Origin: JAKOQB01 sp036824465
Lineage (GTDB): Bacteria > Pseudomonadota > Gammaproteobacteria > Burkholderiales > Burkholderiaceae_F
Length of the DNA: 64,000 nucleotides
Direction: 5' to 3'
Assembly (NCBI GenBank): GCA_036824465.1
Contig: DAITAC010000002.1
Location: forward strand, 1-64,000
Position numbers and translations under genes: made by a program. The notes under the pieces were generated by a model, which saw only the letters and a program-made list of their open reading frames with translations, did not search any database and had not been told where the DNA came from. How positions within the stretch are numbered: position 1 is the first letter of the stretch; each line of letters begins with the position of its first letter. This document shows, piece after piece, positions 24,760 to 34,293 of the stretch.

Positions 24760-27693
24760 CTACTGGCAGGCTTCACACTCGGCTAAGCCTGCATCACCGG
24801 GCTTGAGCATGCAGACCTTGCCCGACTGCTCGACCGCTGCAGCCGCAGCGCTGATGCCACCGCCCGCCGGCACCGCGTTGAGCTGGCCGGTGCGGGTGGA
24901 GGTCGACTTCTCGGCATGCGTCGCACCGAGCGTGCGCAGGTAATAGGTGGTCTTCAGGCCGCGCTTCCAGGCCAGTTTGTAGGTTTCATCCAGCGTCTTG
25001 CCCGAGGCGCCGGCCATGTAGATATTGAGCGACTGCGCCTGGTCGATCCATTTCTGGCGCCGCGCTGCGCATTCGATCAGCCATTTTGGTTCGACCTCGA
25101 ACGCAGTGGCGTACAGCTGCCGCAAATCAGCCGGGATGCGGTCGATCTTCGACAGACTGCCGTCGAAGTACTTGAGATCCGCGACCATCACCTCGTCCCA
25201 CAGGCCGAGCCGCTTCAGGTCGCGAACCAGGTGTTCATTGACAACGGTGAACTCGCCCGAAAGATTCGACTTGACGAACAGGTTCTGAAACGTCGGTTCT
25301 ATGCAGGCATCAACCCCGATGATGTTCGAAATTGTTGCGGTCGGGGCAATGGCCACGCAGTTGGAGTTACGCATGCCGTGCAGCTGGATGCGGGCACGCA
25401 GGGCGCTCCAGTCCATCGACGTCGACATGTCGACCTCAACCAGCGGCGAACCGGAGCCGTCGCCCATCAAGGTACCCCGCTGCTTGGCCAGCAGTTCCAG
25501 AGAATCCTGCGGCAGGATGCCGCGATCCCACAGCGAGCCGGCGAACGAGGAATAGCGGCCGCGTTCGGCCGCGAGGCCGGTCGATGCCCAGTACGCGAAG
25601 TAGCAGACCGCCTCCATGCTGCGATCGGAGAACTGGACCGCGCCATCCGACGCATACGGCATGCGCATCATGTGCAGGCAATCCTGGAAGCCCATGATGC
25701 CAAGACCGACCGGTCGGTGACGCACGTTCGAGTTGCGCGCCTTGGGCACCGCGTAGTAGTTGATGTCAATCACGTTATCGAGCATCCGCATCGCGGTGCC
25801 GATCGTCTTCTTCAGTTTGGCATGGTCAAGCTCGTAGCCGCCGGCGCCGTCGGCCTTCATATGCGCCGGCAGGTTGACTGAGCCGAGGTTGCAGACCGCG
25901 ATTTCGCTGTCGGAGGTGTTGAGCGTGATCTCGGTGCAGAGATTGGAACTGTGGATCGTGCCGACGTGCTGTTGAGGCGAACGCAGGTTGCACGCATCCT
26001 TGAACGTGATCCAAGGATGCCCGGTTTCGAACAGCATCGAGAGCATCCGGCGCCAAAGCTGCAGCGCGGGCACCTTCTTGAACAGTTTCAGCTCGCCGCG
26101 CGCGGCCTTGTCCTCGTAGCGCAGGTAGGCTTCTTCGAAGGCCCGGCCGGTCTTGTCGTGCAGGTCCGGGCAGTCCGACGGTGAGAACAGCGTCCACTCG
26201 CCCCCTTCCATCACCCGCTTCATGAACAGGTCCGGAATCCAGTTGGCAGTGTTCATGTCGTGGGTTCGACGGCGATCGTCCCCGGTGTTCTTGCGCAGTT
26301 CAAGAAATTCTTCAATGTCCAGGTGCCAGGTTTCCAGGTAACAGCACACCGCACCCTTGCGCTTGCCGCCCTGATTCACCGCAACCGCGGTGTCGTTGAC
26401 GACTTTCAGGAACGGCACCACGCCCTGGCTCTTGCCGTTCGTCCCTTTGATGTGGCTGCCCAGCGCGCGAACCGGTGTCCAGTCGTTGCCCAGTCCGCCG
26501 GCATACTTGGCGAGCAGCGCGTTTTCCTTGATCGCCTCGTAGATTCCATCCAGATCGTCGTTGACGGTCGACAGATAGCAGGACGACAACTGCGAATGAC
26601 GCGTGCCGCTGTTGAACAGCGTTGGCGTAGAACTCATGAAGTCAAAGCTCGACAGGACCTCGTAGAACTCGATTGCGCGCGCTTCGCGATCGACCTCGTT
26701 CAGCGCAAGGCCCATCGCCACCCGCATGAAGAAAGCCTGCGGCAGTTCGAAGCGCCGGCCCTCATGGTGCAGGAAGTAACGGTCGTACAGCGTTTGCAGA
26801 CCGAGATAGTTGAACTGCAGGTCGCGTCCCGGCTGCAACGCGCGCGCCAGCTTCTTCAGATCAAACAGCGCCAGCTTCTCGTCCAGCAGTTCGGCCTCGA
26901 TGCCGAACTTGATGAACCCGGGAAAGTACTCGAGGTAGCGCAGCGTCATCTGTGCCTGCGTGACTTCCTCGCCCAGCACTTCGTGCCGGATCGTATGCAG
27001 CAGCAGGCGTGCGGTCACGTAGGAATAGGCCGGGTCCTTTTCGATCAGTGCACGCGCGGCCAGGATCGCGGACTTGTAGACCTCGGCCAGCGGCACGCCG
27101 TCATAGAGGTTCTTGACTGTCTCCGCCAGGATCGCTTCGGCCGACACCTGGTCGCCCAGACTGACGCAGGCCGAGTCGATCAGCGCGCGGATTCGCGGCA
27201 GATCGAGCGGCACGCGATTGCCGTTCTCCAGCATTGAGAGCTGTGGCGCGGCTGGCGCCTGCTCTTTGAGCTTCGCCGCGCGTTCCTGTGCGCGCCGCTC
27301 GCGATACAGCACATAGGCGCGCGCCACGTCGTGCGCACCGTCGCGCATCAGGCTCAACTCAACCTGATCCTGGACATCCTCGATATGAAACGTTCCGCCA
27401 GCCGGCTGGCGCCGGACCAGCGCCGTCACAACGTTGGCTGTGAGCTTCTCGACCTGCTCGCGAATCGCCGCCGACGCGGCACCGTGCCCGCCACGCACTG
27501 CGAGGAACGCCTTGGTCATCGCCACCGCGATCTTGGACGGTTCAAAGCCGACCACCGCACCATTGCGACGAATGATCTTGAAGTCTGCGAACGAGGTGGC
27601 AACGACGTTGCCGGCAGCCATTCCCATCGCCACCGGACGCGCGCCGGACTGATGGCCGGCGCCAACGGCCGCGCTCGTTTCCTGAAACTGCAT
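24760..27693 (-). CDS. nrdA: Class Ia ribonucleotide reductase, alpha subunit
   Basis: The 977-residue protein is long because of an extended amino end before the ATP-cone (about residues 38-130, IIRRNGAVVGFEPSKIAVAM). The ten-stranded barrel follows. Active-site cysteines are in NLCTEITLNTSDSEIAVCNLG-type segments, and the redox-active pair is at the extreme end (AECEACQ). It reduces NDPs to dNDPs with NrdB. The ATG at 27693 has GGAGG 4 bases upstream. Two NrdR boxes lie about 155-200 bases upstream, so repression by NrdR-dATP is expected. Confidence 0.97.
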   Translation of the reverse strand: MQFQETSAAVGAGHQSGARPVAMGMAAGNVVATSFADFKIIRRNGAVVGFEPSKIAVAMTKAFLAVRGGHGAASAAIREQVEKLTANVVTALVRRQPAGGTFHIEDVQDQVELSLMRDGAHDVARAYVLYRERRAQERAAKLKEQAPAAPQLSMLENGNRVPLDLPRIRALIDSACVSLGDQVSAEAILAETVKNLYDGVPLAEVYKSAILAARALIEKDPAYSYVTARLLLHTIRHEVLGEEVTQAQMTLRYLEYFPGFIKFGIEAELLDEKLALFDLKKLARALQPGRDLQFNYLGLQTLYDRYFLHHEGRRFELPQAFFMRVAMGLALNEVDREARAIEFYEVLSSFDFMSSTPTLFNSGTRHSQLSSCYLSTVNDDLDGIYEAIKENALLAKYAGGLGNDWTPVRALGSHIKGTNGKSQGVVPFLKVVNDTAVAVNQGGKRKGAVCCYLETWHLDIEEFLELRKNTGDDRRRTHDMNTANWIPDLFMKRVMEGGEWTLFSPSDCPDLHDKTGRAFEEAYLRYEDKAARGELKLFKKVPALQLWRRMLSMLFETGHPWITFKDACNLRSPQQHVGTIHSSNLCTEITLNTSDSEIAVCNLGSVNLPAHMKADGAGGYELDHAKLKKTIGTAMRMLDNVIDINYYAVPKARNSNVRHRPVGLGIMGFQDCLHMMRMPYASDGAVQFSDRSMEAVCYFAYWASTGLAAERGRYSSFAGSLWDRGILPQDSLELLAKQRGTLMGDGSGSPLVEVDMSTSMDWSALRARIQLHGMRNSNCVAIAPTATISNIIGVDACIEPTFQNLFVKSNLSGEFTVVNEHLVRDLKRLGLWDEVMVADLKYFDGSLSKIDRIPADLRQLYATAFEVEPKWLIECAARRQKWIDQAQSLNIYMAGASGKTLDETYKLAWKRGLKTTYYLRTLGATHAEKSTSTRTGQLNAVPAGGGISAAAAAVEQSGKVCMLKPGDAGLAECEACQ

Positions 27694-27847
27694 GCTGCCT
27701 CCGGATGCTTGATGCCGTGTCTGTCTTGTTGCGGTCGCCGATGTTCAGCGCTGGCCACAATCTGTTGTTCGCGTCGCGCAACGGCAGCCACGCCTCGGCG
27801 TCGGGCGCTGCAGCAGCACCTCCGAGCCACGGCGAACCCGATCTGTA

Positions 27848-27863
27848 CCACAATATCTAGTGG
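27848..27863 (-). promoter_or_regulatory. NrdR box 1 (nrdA-proximal)
   Basis: The 16-bp near-palindrome CCACAATATCTAGTGG fits the NrdR consensus ACACwATATATwGTGT well. It overlaps the probable -10 region of nrdA. Confidence 0.85.
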
Positions 27864-27878
27864 CCCGACATAGCGCGT

Positions 27879-27894
27879 GCACAACAACTAGTGC
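27879..27894 (-). promoter_or_regulatory. NrdR box 2 (nrdA-distal)
   Basis: The 16-bp element GCACAACAACTAGTGC starts exactly 31 bp from box 1. That is about three helical turns, the spacing known for NrdR box pairs. Confidence 0.85.
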
Positions 27895-27994
27895 CCGAGC
27901 ATCTTAGGCAGAGTCGCCGCGGAACGCAAGCGGGAAGTTTTCGGCCCGCAGGTTCCGACCCGCGCGTCGCAGGAGAATTGCGTCAGCCCACCGA

Positions 27995-28600
27995 TCAGGG
28001 CAGCAGCGTGGTCGGCAGACCCGCAATGGCGGCCAGCCGTCGCCAGTCGAAATACGGACCCGGATCGGTCTTGCGATCGGTAGCGATGTGCTGATGACCG
28101 CGCACCGCACGCAGCGCAAAGTGCGCCCGCAGGGATTGCACGAGGCGCGCCAACGCGCTGTATTGCGTTTCTTCGAACGCGACGAAATCCGTGCCTTCGA
28201 GTTCGACTCCGAGCGAAAAGTCATTGCAGCCGGTCCGGCCCTCAAACATCGAAGCGCCAGCGTGCCACGCACGATCGAGACAGGATACAAACTGAGTGAT
28301 GCGCCCGCTGCGCTCGATCAGGAAATGACTGGACACACGAATGCCGGCGAGCGTTGCATAGAACGGATGCGCGTGAGGATCGAGCCGACCTGTAAACAAC
28401 CGTTCAACGTCTCCGCTGCCGAACACGCCGGGCGGCAGGCTGATGTTGTGGATCACAAGAAGGTCAACCTGCGCACCTGGCGGCCGTGCATCGGAATTCG
28501 GCGACGGACAGCGGCGCACCCCGAGCAGCCAGCCCTCGCGATCGACGGACAATTCGTCAGGTGCGCCGGTGTCGTTAGGTCCGCCCGCCGCGACGTTCAT
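27995..28600 (-). CDS. ampD: 1,6-anhydro-N-acetylmuramyl-L-alanine amidase
   Basis: The 201-residue product is a cytoplasmic zinc amidase that removes the peptide from anhydro-muropeptides during murein recycling and so also lowers ampC-inducing signals. Zinc ligands are in LVIHNISLPPG (about residue 52), RGHQHIATDRKTDPGPYFDW (histidine about 160, aspartate about 170), and the NDFSLGVELEG glutamate is present. The ATG overlaps the pilR stop (ATGA). It works in the same pathway as mpl and the lytic transglycosylases in this window. Confidence 0.93.
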   Translation of the reverse strand: MNVAAGGPNDTGAPDELSVDREGWLLGVRRCPSPNSDARPPGAQVDLLVIHNISLPPGVFGSGDVERLFTGRLDPHAHPFYATLAGIRVSSHFLIERSGRITQFVSCLDRAWHAGASMFEGRTGCNDFSLGVELEGTDFVAFEETQYSALARLVQSLRAHFALRAVRGHQHIATDRKTDPGPYFDWRRLAAIAGLPTTLLP

Positions 28601-30084
28601 TTCACGCCGAGCCGCTGCATGCGGTAGCGCAACTGGCGAAAGGTCAACCCCAGCAATTGCGCTGCCGCGGTACGGTTGAAGCGCGTCTTTTCGAGCGCGG
28701 CGCGGATCGCGTCGCGCTCAAGCGCATCGACATACGCTTGAAGGTCCGTTGGCACACCCTCGATGACCTCGAACCCGCGCGTTATCGCCGTTACGACCTC
28801 GACTTCCGCAAGATCCGGTGCGTCTTTCACAGCAGCTAGCACCGCGGCCGCGTCTGTGTTGACCGCCGACACCGTGTCAGCCGTGGGCAGCATCAGGTCT
28901 TCCGGTTGCAGCTTGCCCTCCGCGGCCAAAGCAAGCGCACGCTCGAGGACGTTCTCCAGTTCGCGCACGTTGCCCGGGAATGGATACTGACGCAACGCAT
29001 CGAGCGCGCCGGCGGACAGGTGCGCGGGCGCGCAATGATTGCGTTCTGCCAAGCGCTTGAGGATCGCGTCCGCCAGCATGGGCACATCCTCGACGCGCTC
29101 GCGCAGGCTTGGCACGCGCAGCTCGATCACGTTGAGCCGATAGTAAAGATCCTGACGGAACCGCCCTTCGGCAACGAGGTGTGCAAGATCCTGATGCGTG
29201 GCGCTGAGTATGCGGACATCGGCCGACTCTTCGGTCGTCGCCCCAACCTTGCGCACGCGGCGCTCCTGAATCGCGCGCAGCAATTTGACCTGCATGGCGA
29301 GCGGAAGCTCGGCCACTTCGTCGAGGAACAGCGTTCCCCCGGCCGCAGCCTGAAAGAAGCCGTCACGATCGCGGTCGGCGCCGGTGAATGCGCCCTTGCG
29401 ATAACCGAAGAATTCGGCTTCCATCAACGTTTCCGGTATGGCGCCGCAATTGACCGCGACGAATGGCTGAGCCCCGCGCGTGGACGCATCGTGGATTGCG
29501 CGCGCCACGAGCTCCTTGCCGCTGCCCGATTCGCCGTAGACCGCGACCGGCGCCATGCTGCGTGCGAGTCGCTCAATCATTGCGCGCAGTTGAAGCATGG
29601 ACGGTGAATCGCCGAGCAGGCGCGCGGTAGGTCTGTCCCCAGTCGGTAAGTTCGCCGGAGTTCCTCGGGATGAGCTGCCGGCCAGCGCCGAGCGCACCAG
29701 CAGCCGCAACTGCTCCAGATCGACCGGCTTGGTCAGGTAGTCGAACGCGCCCGCCTTGAGTGCCGCCACAGCGTTCTCCGCGCTGCCAAAGGCAGTGATG
29801 ACCGCGATCGGAAACGCCTCACCGTGGCGACCCTGTGATACGTCGCGCACGAGATCGAGACCGACACCATCGGGCAGCCGCATATCGGTCAGGCACAGAC
29901 CGTACCGATTCGTGGCCAGCAACTCGCGCGCGCGCGCCAGAGTATCGGCGGCATCCACATCGAGCCCGAGGCGCACCAGCGTCAACGAGAGCAGCTCGCG
30001 CAGATCGGCCTCATCGTCAACAACAAGGACTGCTGGCGCGCGCCGCGGCGAAGCAGACTCATGCAATGGGCTCGCGCCGCTCAT
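28597..30084 (-). CDS. pilR: Type IV pilus response regulator, sigma-54 activator
   Basis: The 495-residue protein has a receiver domain (residues about 18-130, phosphoacceptor aspartate in LCLTDMRLPDG), an AAA+ sigma-54 interaction domain (about 155-390: GESGSGKE, the sigma-54-contacting GAFTGA, DEVAELPLAMQ) and a Fis-type helix-turn-helix (RTAAAQLLGLTFRQLRYRM). With PilS it activates pilin transcription from sigma-54 promoters. The ATG at 30084 overlaps the pilS stop; an extension to 30189 is rejected. Confidence 0.95.
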   Translation of the reverse strand: MSGASPLHESASPRRAPAVLVVDDEADLRELLSLTLVRLGLDVDAADTLARARELLATNRYGLCLTDMRLPDGVGLDLVRDVSQGRHGEAFPIAVITAFGSAENAVAALKAGAFDYLTKPVDLEQLRLLVRSALAGSSSRGTPANLPTGDRPTARLLGDSPSMLQLRAMIERLARSMAPVAVYGESGSGKELVARAIHDASTRGAQPFVAVNCGAIPETLMEAEFFGYRKGAFTGADRDRDGFFQAAAGGTLFLDEVAELPLAMQVKLLRAIQERRVRKVGATTEESADVRILSATHQDLAHLVAEGRFRQDLYYRLNVIELRVPSLRERVEDVPMLADAILKRLAERNHCAPAHLSAGALDALRQYPFPGNVRELENVLERALALAAEGKLQPEDLMLPTADTVSAVNTDAAAVLAAVKDAPDLAEVEVVTAITRGFEVIEGVPTDLQAYVDALERDAIRAALEKTRFNRTAAAQLLGLTFRQLRYRMQRLGVK

Positions 30085-31760
30085 GGTGCCGGTATGGTAT
30101 CGAGGAAGCCTGCAGTGTCGAGTCGCGTCCCGGCATCGGCCGGAAAACGGATCATGAACCCAGACCGCTCGGCCGCGCCGCGGCGCCAAACCGCGTAGCT
30201 AAGTTCAGCGCGGTTCACGATGCAGAACTCGCGCGCCATGTAAAGGCCAAGGCCGGTGCCGCGCGGACCGGTGCTGAAGAAGGGTTCGAACAAGGCTGCG
30301 CTCGTATCTATCGGAATGCCAGGGCCGTCGTCGAACACCCAGAGCACGGCCGATGCGCGTTCGTCATCGGCCCGCTCCGCCATGATGATGACGCTGCCCG
30401 GCGCGCCTGACGCGAACCGCAGCGCGTTGTCCAGCAGGTTATATAGAACTTGCCGCAGATGTGACTCCTCGAACCGTGCGCGCAGAGATGGCGCCGCTTC
30501 GAGACGAATGATTGCCTGATCCAGCCCGCGGTCGCGAATGAATTCCGCCAGCCATGCGCCGAGAAATGCAGACAGGTCGATGTCATCGCCCAGCGGCGCC
30601 TCACGACGTGCGGCGCGCAATACGTCGTCGACCAGCCGGTTCAGGCGCCGTGCGTTCTCGCGCACGATCGCGGCAAGGCGTTGCGTTGTTGGCTCGTTCG
30701 CGTCTTCGCACAGCAGTTGTGCCGCGTGTCCGATGGCACCGAGCGGATTGCGGATTTCATGCGCAATCGAGGCGGTGAGCCGGCCCATCGCGGCAAGCTT
30801 GAGCTGCTGCGCCCGCTCCTCGACCTGCCGCACGTCTTCGAGAAACACGGCAAATTCATCCGAGCTGGAGGTTTGCGGGCGCACAAACCGCGCGCGCAGC
30901 TTCAAGGTTGGTAGCGAAACGGTTGTTTCCGTCCGTCCTTCACCAAGCTGTGCCACTTCCGCGATCCAGCGCTGGAGTGCAGCGGACAGCGGTTGCAGCG
31001 CCGGAAAGTCCTTGAGCCTCTGACCCGTGAGTTGCGCCTCCGGACCCAGCTCAAGCAGAGTGCGCGCCGCTCGGTTGTTGGCGCGCACGCGTGTAGCCGC
31101 ATCGACAACAATGGCACCCTGCTCCATCTGTGCAATCACAAGCCGATTGATCTCGAGCTGGCTCTCAATCATCCGACCGCGGCTCTGGGCGAGGCGCTCC
31201 TGTGCGGCCAGGCGCGACGCCAGAAAGCGCAGTAATGCAGCCACCGCAAATAGCGCGGCACCATATAACCCGGCCTGAAACACCGTGGCGTCTCCGCCCT
31301 CGAGGTGCAGCACCCGGAGCACGGCGTCGAACAGCAGCGCCAGCACGGCGAGCGCACACACGAAGAAGACAGCGACGGTCGGCAACAACAGCGATGCGCC
31401 GGCGAGGGGCAGCAGATAGAGGATCGTGACCCCGGTACGGCTGCCGCCACCCAGCATCAGCAGGCTTGATATCACGATCAGGTCCACGGCAATCTGCAAT
31501 GCAACCTGCGCAAAGAATCGCTGCCGCACGTAGATCGAGACGCCGGCCAGCGCGGCAGACAGGACAAAGTAGACCAGGCTGCCGACCGCGACCGGCGTGG
31601 CATTCCAACCGACCGGGCCCGGACCAAGTGAAACAACGGCTAATACCAATGCACTGGCAATCAGCGCACGGGTCAGCGCGAAGTACTCCAGCGTGCGCCA
31701 GGCGGGTTCATCGGCATCGAGTGAGGTCACTCGCGCCGGCTCGCGTGGTGCTGCGGTCAA
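30081..31760 (-). CDS. pilS: Type IV pilus sensor histidine kinase
   Basis: The 559-residue protein has an amino membrane part with about six hydrophobic segments (residues 30-180), a PAS-like region, HisKA with the phosphorylated histidine in ASIAHEIRNPLGAIG (about residue 340), and HATPase (LDNALRFASG, DDGPGIP, GTGLGLYMAREF). It phosphorylates PilR. The TTG at 31760 directly follows the stop of the PP0621 gene; a GTG at 31730 is an alternative start. Confidence 0.93.
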   Translation of the reverse strand: MTAAPREPARVTSLDADEPAWRTLEYFALTRALIASALVLAVVSLGPGPVGWNATPVAVGSLVYFVLSAALAGVSIYVRQRFFAQVALQIAVDLIVISSLLMLGGGSRTGVTILYLLPLAGASLLLPTVAVFFVCALAVLALLFDAVLRVLHLEGGDATVFQAGLYGAALFAVAALLRFLASRLAAQERLAQSRGRMIESQLEINRLVIAQMEQGAIVVDAATRVRANNRAARTLLELGPEAQLTGQRLKDFPALQPLSAALQRWIAEVAQLGEGRTETTVSLPTLKLRARFVRPQTSSSDEFAVFLEDVRQVEERAQQLKLAAMGRLTASIAHEIRNPLGAIGHAAQLLCEDANEPTTQRLAAIVRENARRLNRLVDDVLRAARREAPLGDDIDLSAFLGAWLAEFIRDRGLDQAIIRLEAAPSLRARFEESHLRQVLYNLLDNALRFASGAPGSVIIMAERADDERASAVLWVFDDGPGIPIDTSAALFEPFFSTGPRGTGLGLYMAREFCIVNRAELSYAVWRRGAAERSGFMIRFPADAGTRLDTAGFLDTIPAP

Positions 31761-32003
31761 TCAGCCCTCGCCCTTGTCATGGACCGCTCGACTGCGATGT
31801 TCCTCGCCGCAGTACCAGCGGTCGCCGGCGCCCACCGCCTCCGACTGCGGCAGGTTCAGACCGCAGACCTCGCAGCGAACCATGGTCTCAACTTGCGGCC
31901 GCTGCGTCGCGTTGCGCACGACTGCCTGATTCTTGATGCGCCACCAGCGATAGCCAAGGTAGGCAGCCGCTGCGATCAGCAGCCAGAAGAGAATTCGTCC
32001 CAT
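31761..32003 (-). CDS. PP0621-family small membrane protein
   Basis: The 80-residue product has one membrane segment (ILFWLLIAAAAYLGYRWW) and a cytoplasmic zinc-ribbon-like tail with CEVCG and WYCGEEH, four likely metal ligands (residues about 43-68). This is the PP0621 family found before pilS in betaproteobacteria; its role is unknown. Start and stop overlap or abut the neighbours (TGATG with the ccsA-like gene). Confidence 0.85.
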   Translation of the reverse strand: MGRILFWLLIAAAAYLGYRWWRIKNQAVVRNATQRPQVETMVRCEVCGLNLPQSEAVGAGDRWYCGEEHRSRAVHDKGEG

Positions 32004-32851
32004 CAGACTCTCTGCAGAATGACTTCGAGCACGAATCGGCTGCCAACGTACGCCAGCATCAGCATGAGAAAACCGGCCAGTGTCCAGCGCAACGCCTTGC
32101 GTCCGCGCCAGCCAAAGACGAAGCGTCCCGCCAGCAGTCCGGCGAACACGAACCAGGACGCGATGGTGAACACGGTCTTGTGGTCAAACCGCAGAGCGCG
32201 CCCGAATAGCGCCTCGGAAAAGAACACGCCGGAAACGAGCGTCAGCGTCAGCAGCACGAATCCGGCCGCGATCAGGCGGAACAACATCCGCTCCATCGCC
32301 AGCAGCGGCGGCATCTGCGCCAGCCAGCGCGAAGTGGTTCGGTCTGGCGCGCCAAGTGCGGCGTGCAGTTGGCGGTCGATCGATGCCATCAGCAATGCGT
32401 GCAGAGCGGCAATTGTGAGCAGGCTGTAGGCGGAGATCGCCATCAGCAGATGTACCCGCAACGCGCCAGTATCCGCGGCCGCAGAAACAGGAACGCCGTG
32501 AAACACCGCCGGCAGCAGAACGCAGATGGCCGCTACCGGAAGCACCACCATGTCGAGCCCCCGCATCGGCACGAAGAAGCCCTCGACCCAGATGATCAGA
32601 ACCGCCAGCAGAAGTGTGGCGGACAGCGCGTGCGCAAACCCGAATCGGAAATCTCCGGTCCCGACCACCGCGTGCCCCAGTAGAAGCAGATGCCCGACCG
32701 CAATGACCGGAATCAGCAAGCGGCGCCAGTTGCCCCAGCGCGCGGATTCGTCACTGCGCAGTGCGCGCCAGGTGATCGCGGCCATCAGCAGGTACAGCGC
32801 GGCCACGGTCGCATGACCCAGCACGTAAAATGCGGCCGATCCCATACGCAT
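32003..32851 (-). CDS. CcsA/HemX-like inner membrane protein
   Basis: The 282-residue protein has eight likely membrane segments and falls into the cytochrome c assembly (CcsA/HemX/YpjD) family. The paired HALSATLLLAVLIIW and LRVHLLMAISAYSLLTIAALHA motifs contain histidines placed as in heme-handling proteins; a clear WWD motif is absent, so it is nearer to the YpjD/HemX branch. It is divergent from ffh, a conserved placement. Confidence 0.87.
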   Translation of the reverse strand: MRMGSAAFYVLGHATVAALYLLMAAITWRALRSDESARWGNWRRLLIPVIAVGHLLLLGHAVVGTGDFRFGFAHALSATLLLAVLIIWVEGFFVPMRGLDMVVLPVAAICVLLPAVFHGVPVSAAADTGALRVHLLMAISAYSLLTIAALHALLMASIDRQLHAALGAPDRTTSRWLAQMPPLLAMERMLFRLIAAGFVLLTLTLVSGVFFSEALFGRALRFDHKTVFTIASWFVFAGLLAGRFVFGWRGRKALRWTLAGFLMLMLAYVGSRFVLEVILQRV

Positions 32852-32891
32852 CTATATAGCACGCTGACCGCGCGGTCCGCTGCTCGCCCTC

Positions 32892-34283
32892 ATGCTCGAA
32901 TCACTTACAGAAAAACTAAGCCGCGTCGTCAAGCAGATGCGCGGCCAGGCGCGCCTGACCGAGGCCAATACCCAGGAGATGCTGCGCGAGGTCCGCGTCG
33001 CCCTGCTTGAAGCCGATGTTGCGCTGCCGGTTGTCCGCGACCTCATCGCCCGCATCAAGGACAAGGCGCTTGGCGAGGAGGTGGTCGGATCGCTAACGCC
33101 GGGGCAGGCGCTGGTCGGCGTCGTGCAGCGCGAACTGGCGTTGCTGATGGGCGGCGATCTGCCCCCGCAAGAACGCGAACTCAATCTCGCCACGCAGCCG
33201 CCGGCGGTGATCCTGCTGGCTGGACTGCAGGGCGCCGGCAAGACGACGACCGCGGCCAAACTCGCCAAGTGGCTGCACGATGAGCGCAAGAAGAAGGTGC
33301 TGACGGTATCGACCGACGTGTACCGTCCGGCCGCGATCGAGCAGTTGAAGTCAGTGTCGGCGCAGGCCGGTGCGGCGTTTTTCCCGAGCCTCGCCACCGA
33401 CAAGCCGATCGACATCGCCACGCGAGCACTGGAGCACGCGCGCCGCCAGTTCTTTGACGTTTTGATCGTCGATACCGCCGGCCGGCTGGCGATCGACGAG
33501 GCGATGATGCAGGAAGTCGCCGCGCTGCACACCGCCTTGCATCCGATCGAGTCGCTGTTTGTCGTCGACGCCATGCTGGGCCAGGACGCGGTCAGCACCG
33601 CAAAGGCGTTTTCCGAGCGCTTGCCGTTGACCGGCGTGATCCTGACCAAGCTGGACGGCGACGCGCGCGGCGGCGCCGCGCTTTCCGTGCGCCAGGTGAC
33701 CGGCAAGCCGATCAAGTTTGTCGGCGTGGCGGAGAAGATCAGCGGATTCGAGCGCTTCGACCCCGAGCGCATGGCCGGCCGCGTGCTCGGCATGGGTGAC
33801 ATTGTCGCGCTCGTCGAAGACGTCAAGAAGTCGATCGACGTGCAGGCGGCGGAGAAGTTTGCCAAGCGCATGCAGTCTGGCGAACGCTTCGACCTGAACG
33901 ATTTCCGCGAACAGATCGGCCAGATGCGAAAAATGGGAGGGCTGTCAGGCCTGGTCGACAAGCTGCCAGCCCAGTTCGCCCAGGCCGCTGGACAGGTGAA
34001 CGACAAGGATGCCGAGCGTCAGATCCGACGGGTCGAGGGCATCATCAATTCAATGACGCCGCAGGAACGCACTAAGCCGGATCTGATCAAAGCCTCGCGC
34101 AAACGCCGCATCGCCGCCGGCGCCGGCGTACCGGTGCAGGAGGTCAATCGCATGCTCAACCAGTTCGAACAGATGCAGGCGATGATGAAACAGATGAAAA
34201 AGGGTGGCCTTGCAAAGATGATGCGCGCAATGGGCGGCCTGAAGGGGCTCGGCGGCGGAATGCCTGGGCTACCCAAACGCTGA
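32892..34283 (+). CDS. ffh: Signal recognition particle protein Ffh
   Basis: The 463-residue protein has the N domain, GTPase G domain (GLQGAGKTTTAAKLA at about residues 108-122, DTAGRL, TKLDGDARGGAALS) and methionine-rich M domain (QMQAMMKQMKKGGLAKMMRAM) that binds signal sequences and 4.5S RNA. It sends nascent inner membrane proteins to FtsY. Confidence 0.98.
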   Translation: MLESLTEKLSRVVKQMRGQARLTEANTQEMLREVRVALLEADVALPVVRDLIARIKDKALGEEVVGSLTPGQALVGVVQRELALLMGGDLPPQERELNLATQPPAVILLAGLQGAGKTTTAAKLAKWLHDERKKKVLTVSTDVYRPAAIEQLKSVSAQAGAAFFPSLATDKPIDIATRALEHARRQFFDVLIVDTAGRLAIDEAMMQEVAALHTALHPIESLFVVDAMLGQDAVSTAKAFSERLPLTGVILTKLDGDARGGAALSVRQVTGKPIKFVGVAEKISGFERFDPERMAGRVLGMGDIVALVEDVKKSIDVQAAEKFAKRMQSGERFDLNDFREQIGQMRKMGGLSGLVDKLPAQFAQAAGQVNDKDAERQIRRVEGIINSMTPQERTKPDLIKASRKRRIAAGAGVPVQEVNRMLNQFEQMQAMMKQMKKGGLAKMMRAMGGLKGLGGGMPGLPKR

Positions 34284-34293
34284 GCACCCCCGA

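Larger units (their letters stand above)
27694..27994. other. Intergenic control region upstream of nrdA
   Basis: The 301 bases between nrdA and the ampD stop hold two NrdR boxes, a weak minus-strand promoter-like pair overlapping them (TTGTGC at 27884-27879 and TAGATA at 27859-27854, 19 bases apart), and a leader of about 150 bases that ends in the nrdA ribosome site. No gene is recognised. Confidence 0.6.

Noticed and set aside
24916..27237. Plus-strand open frames antisense to nrdA
   Set aside because: Shadow frames caused by codon bias of nrdA; no recognisable domain.
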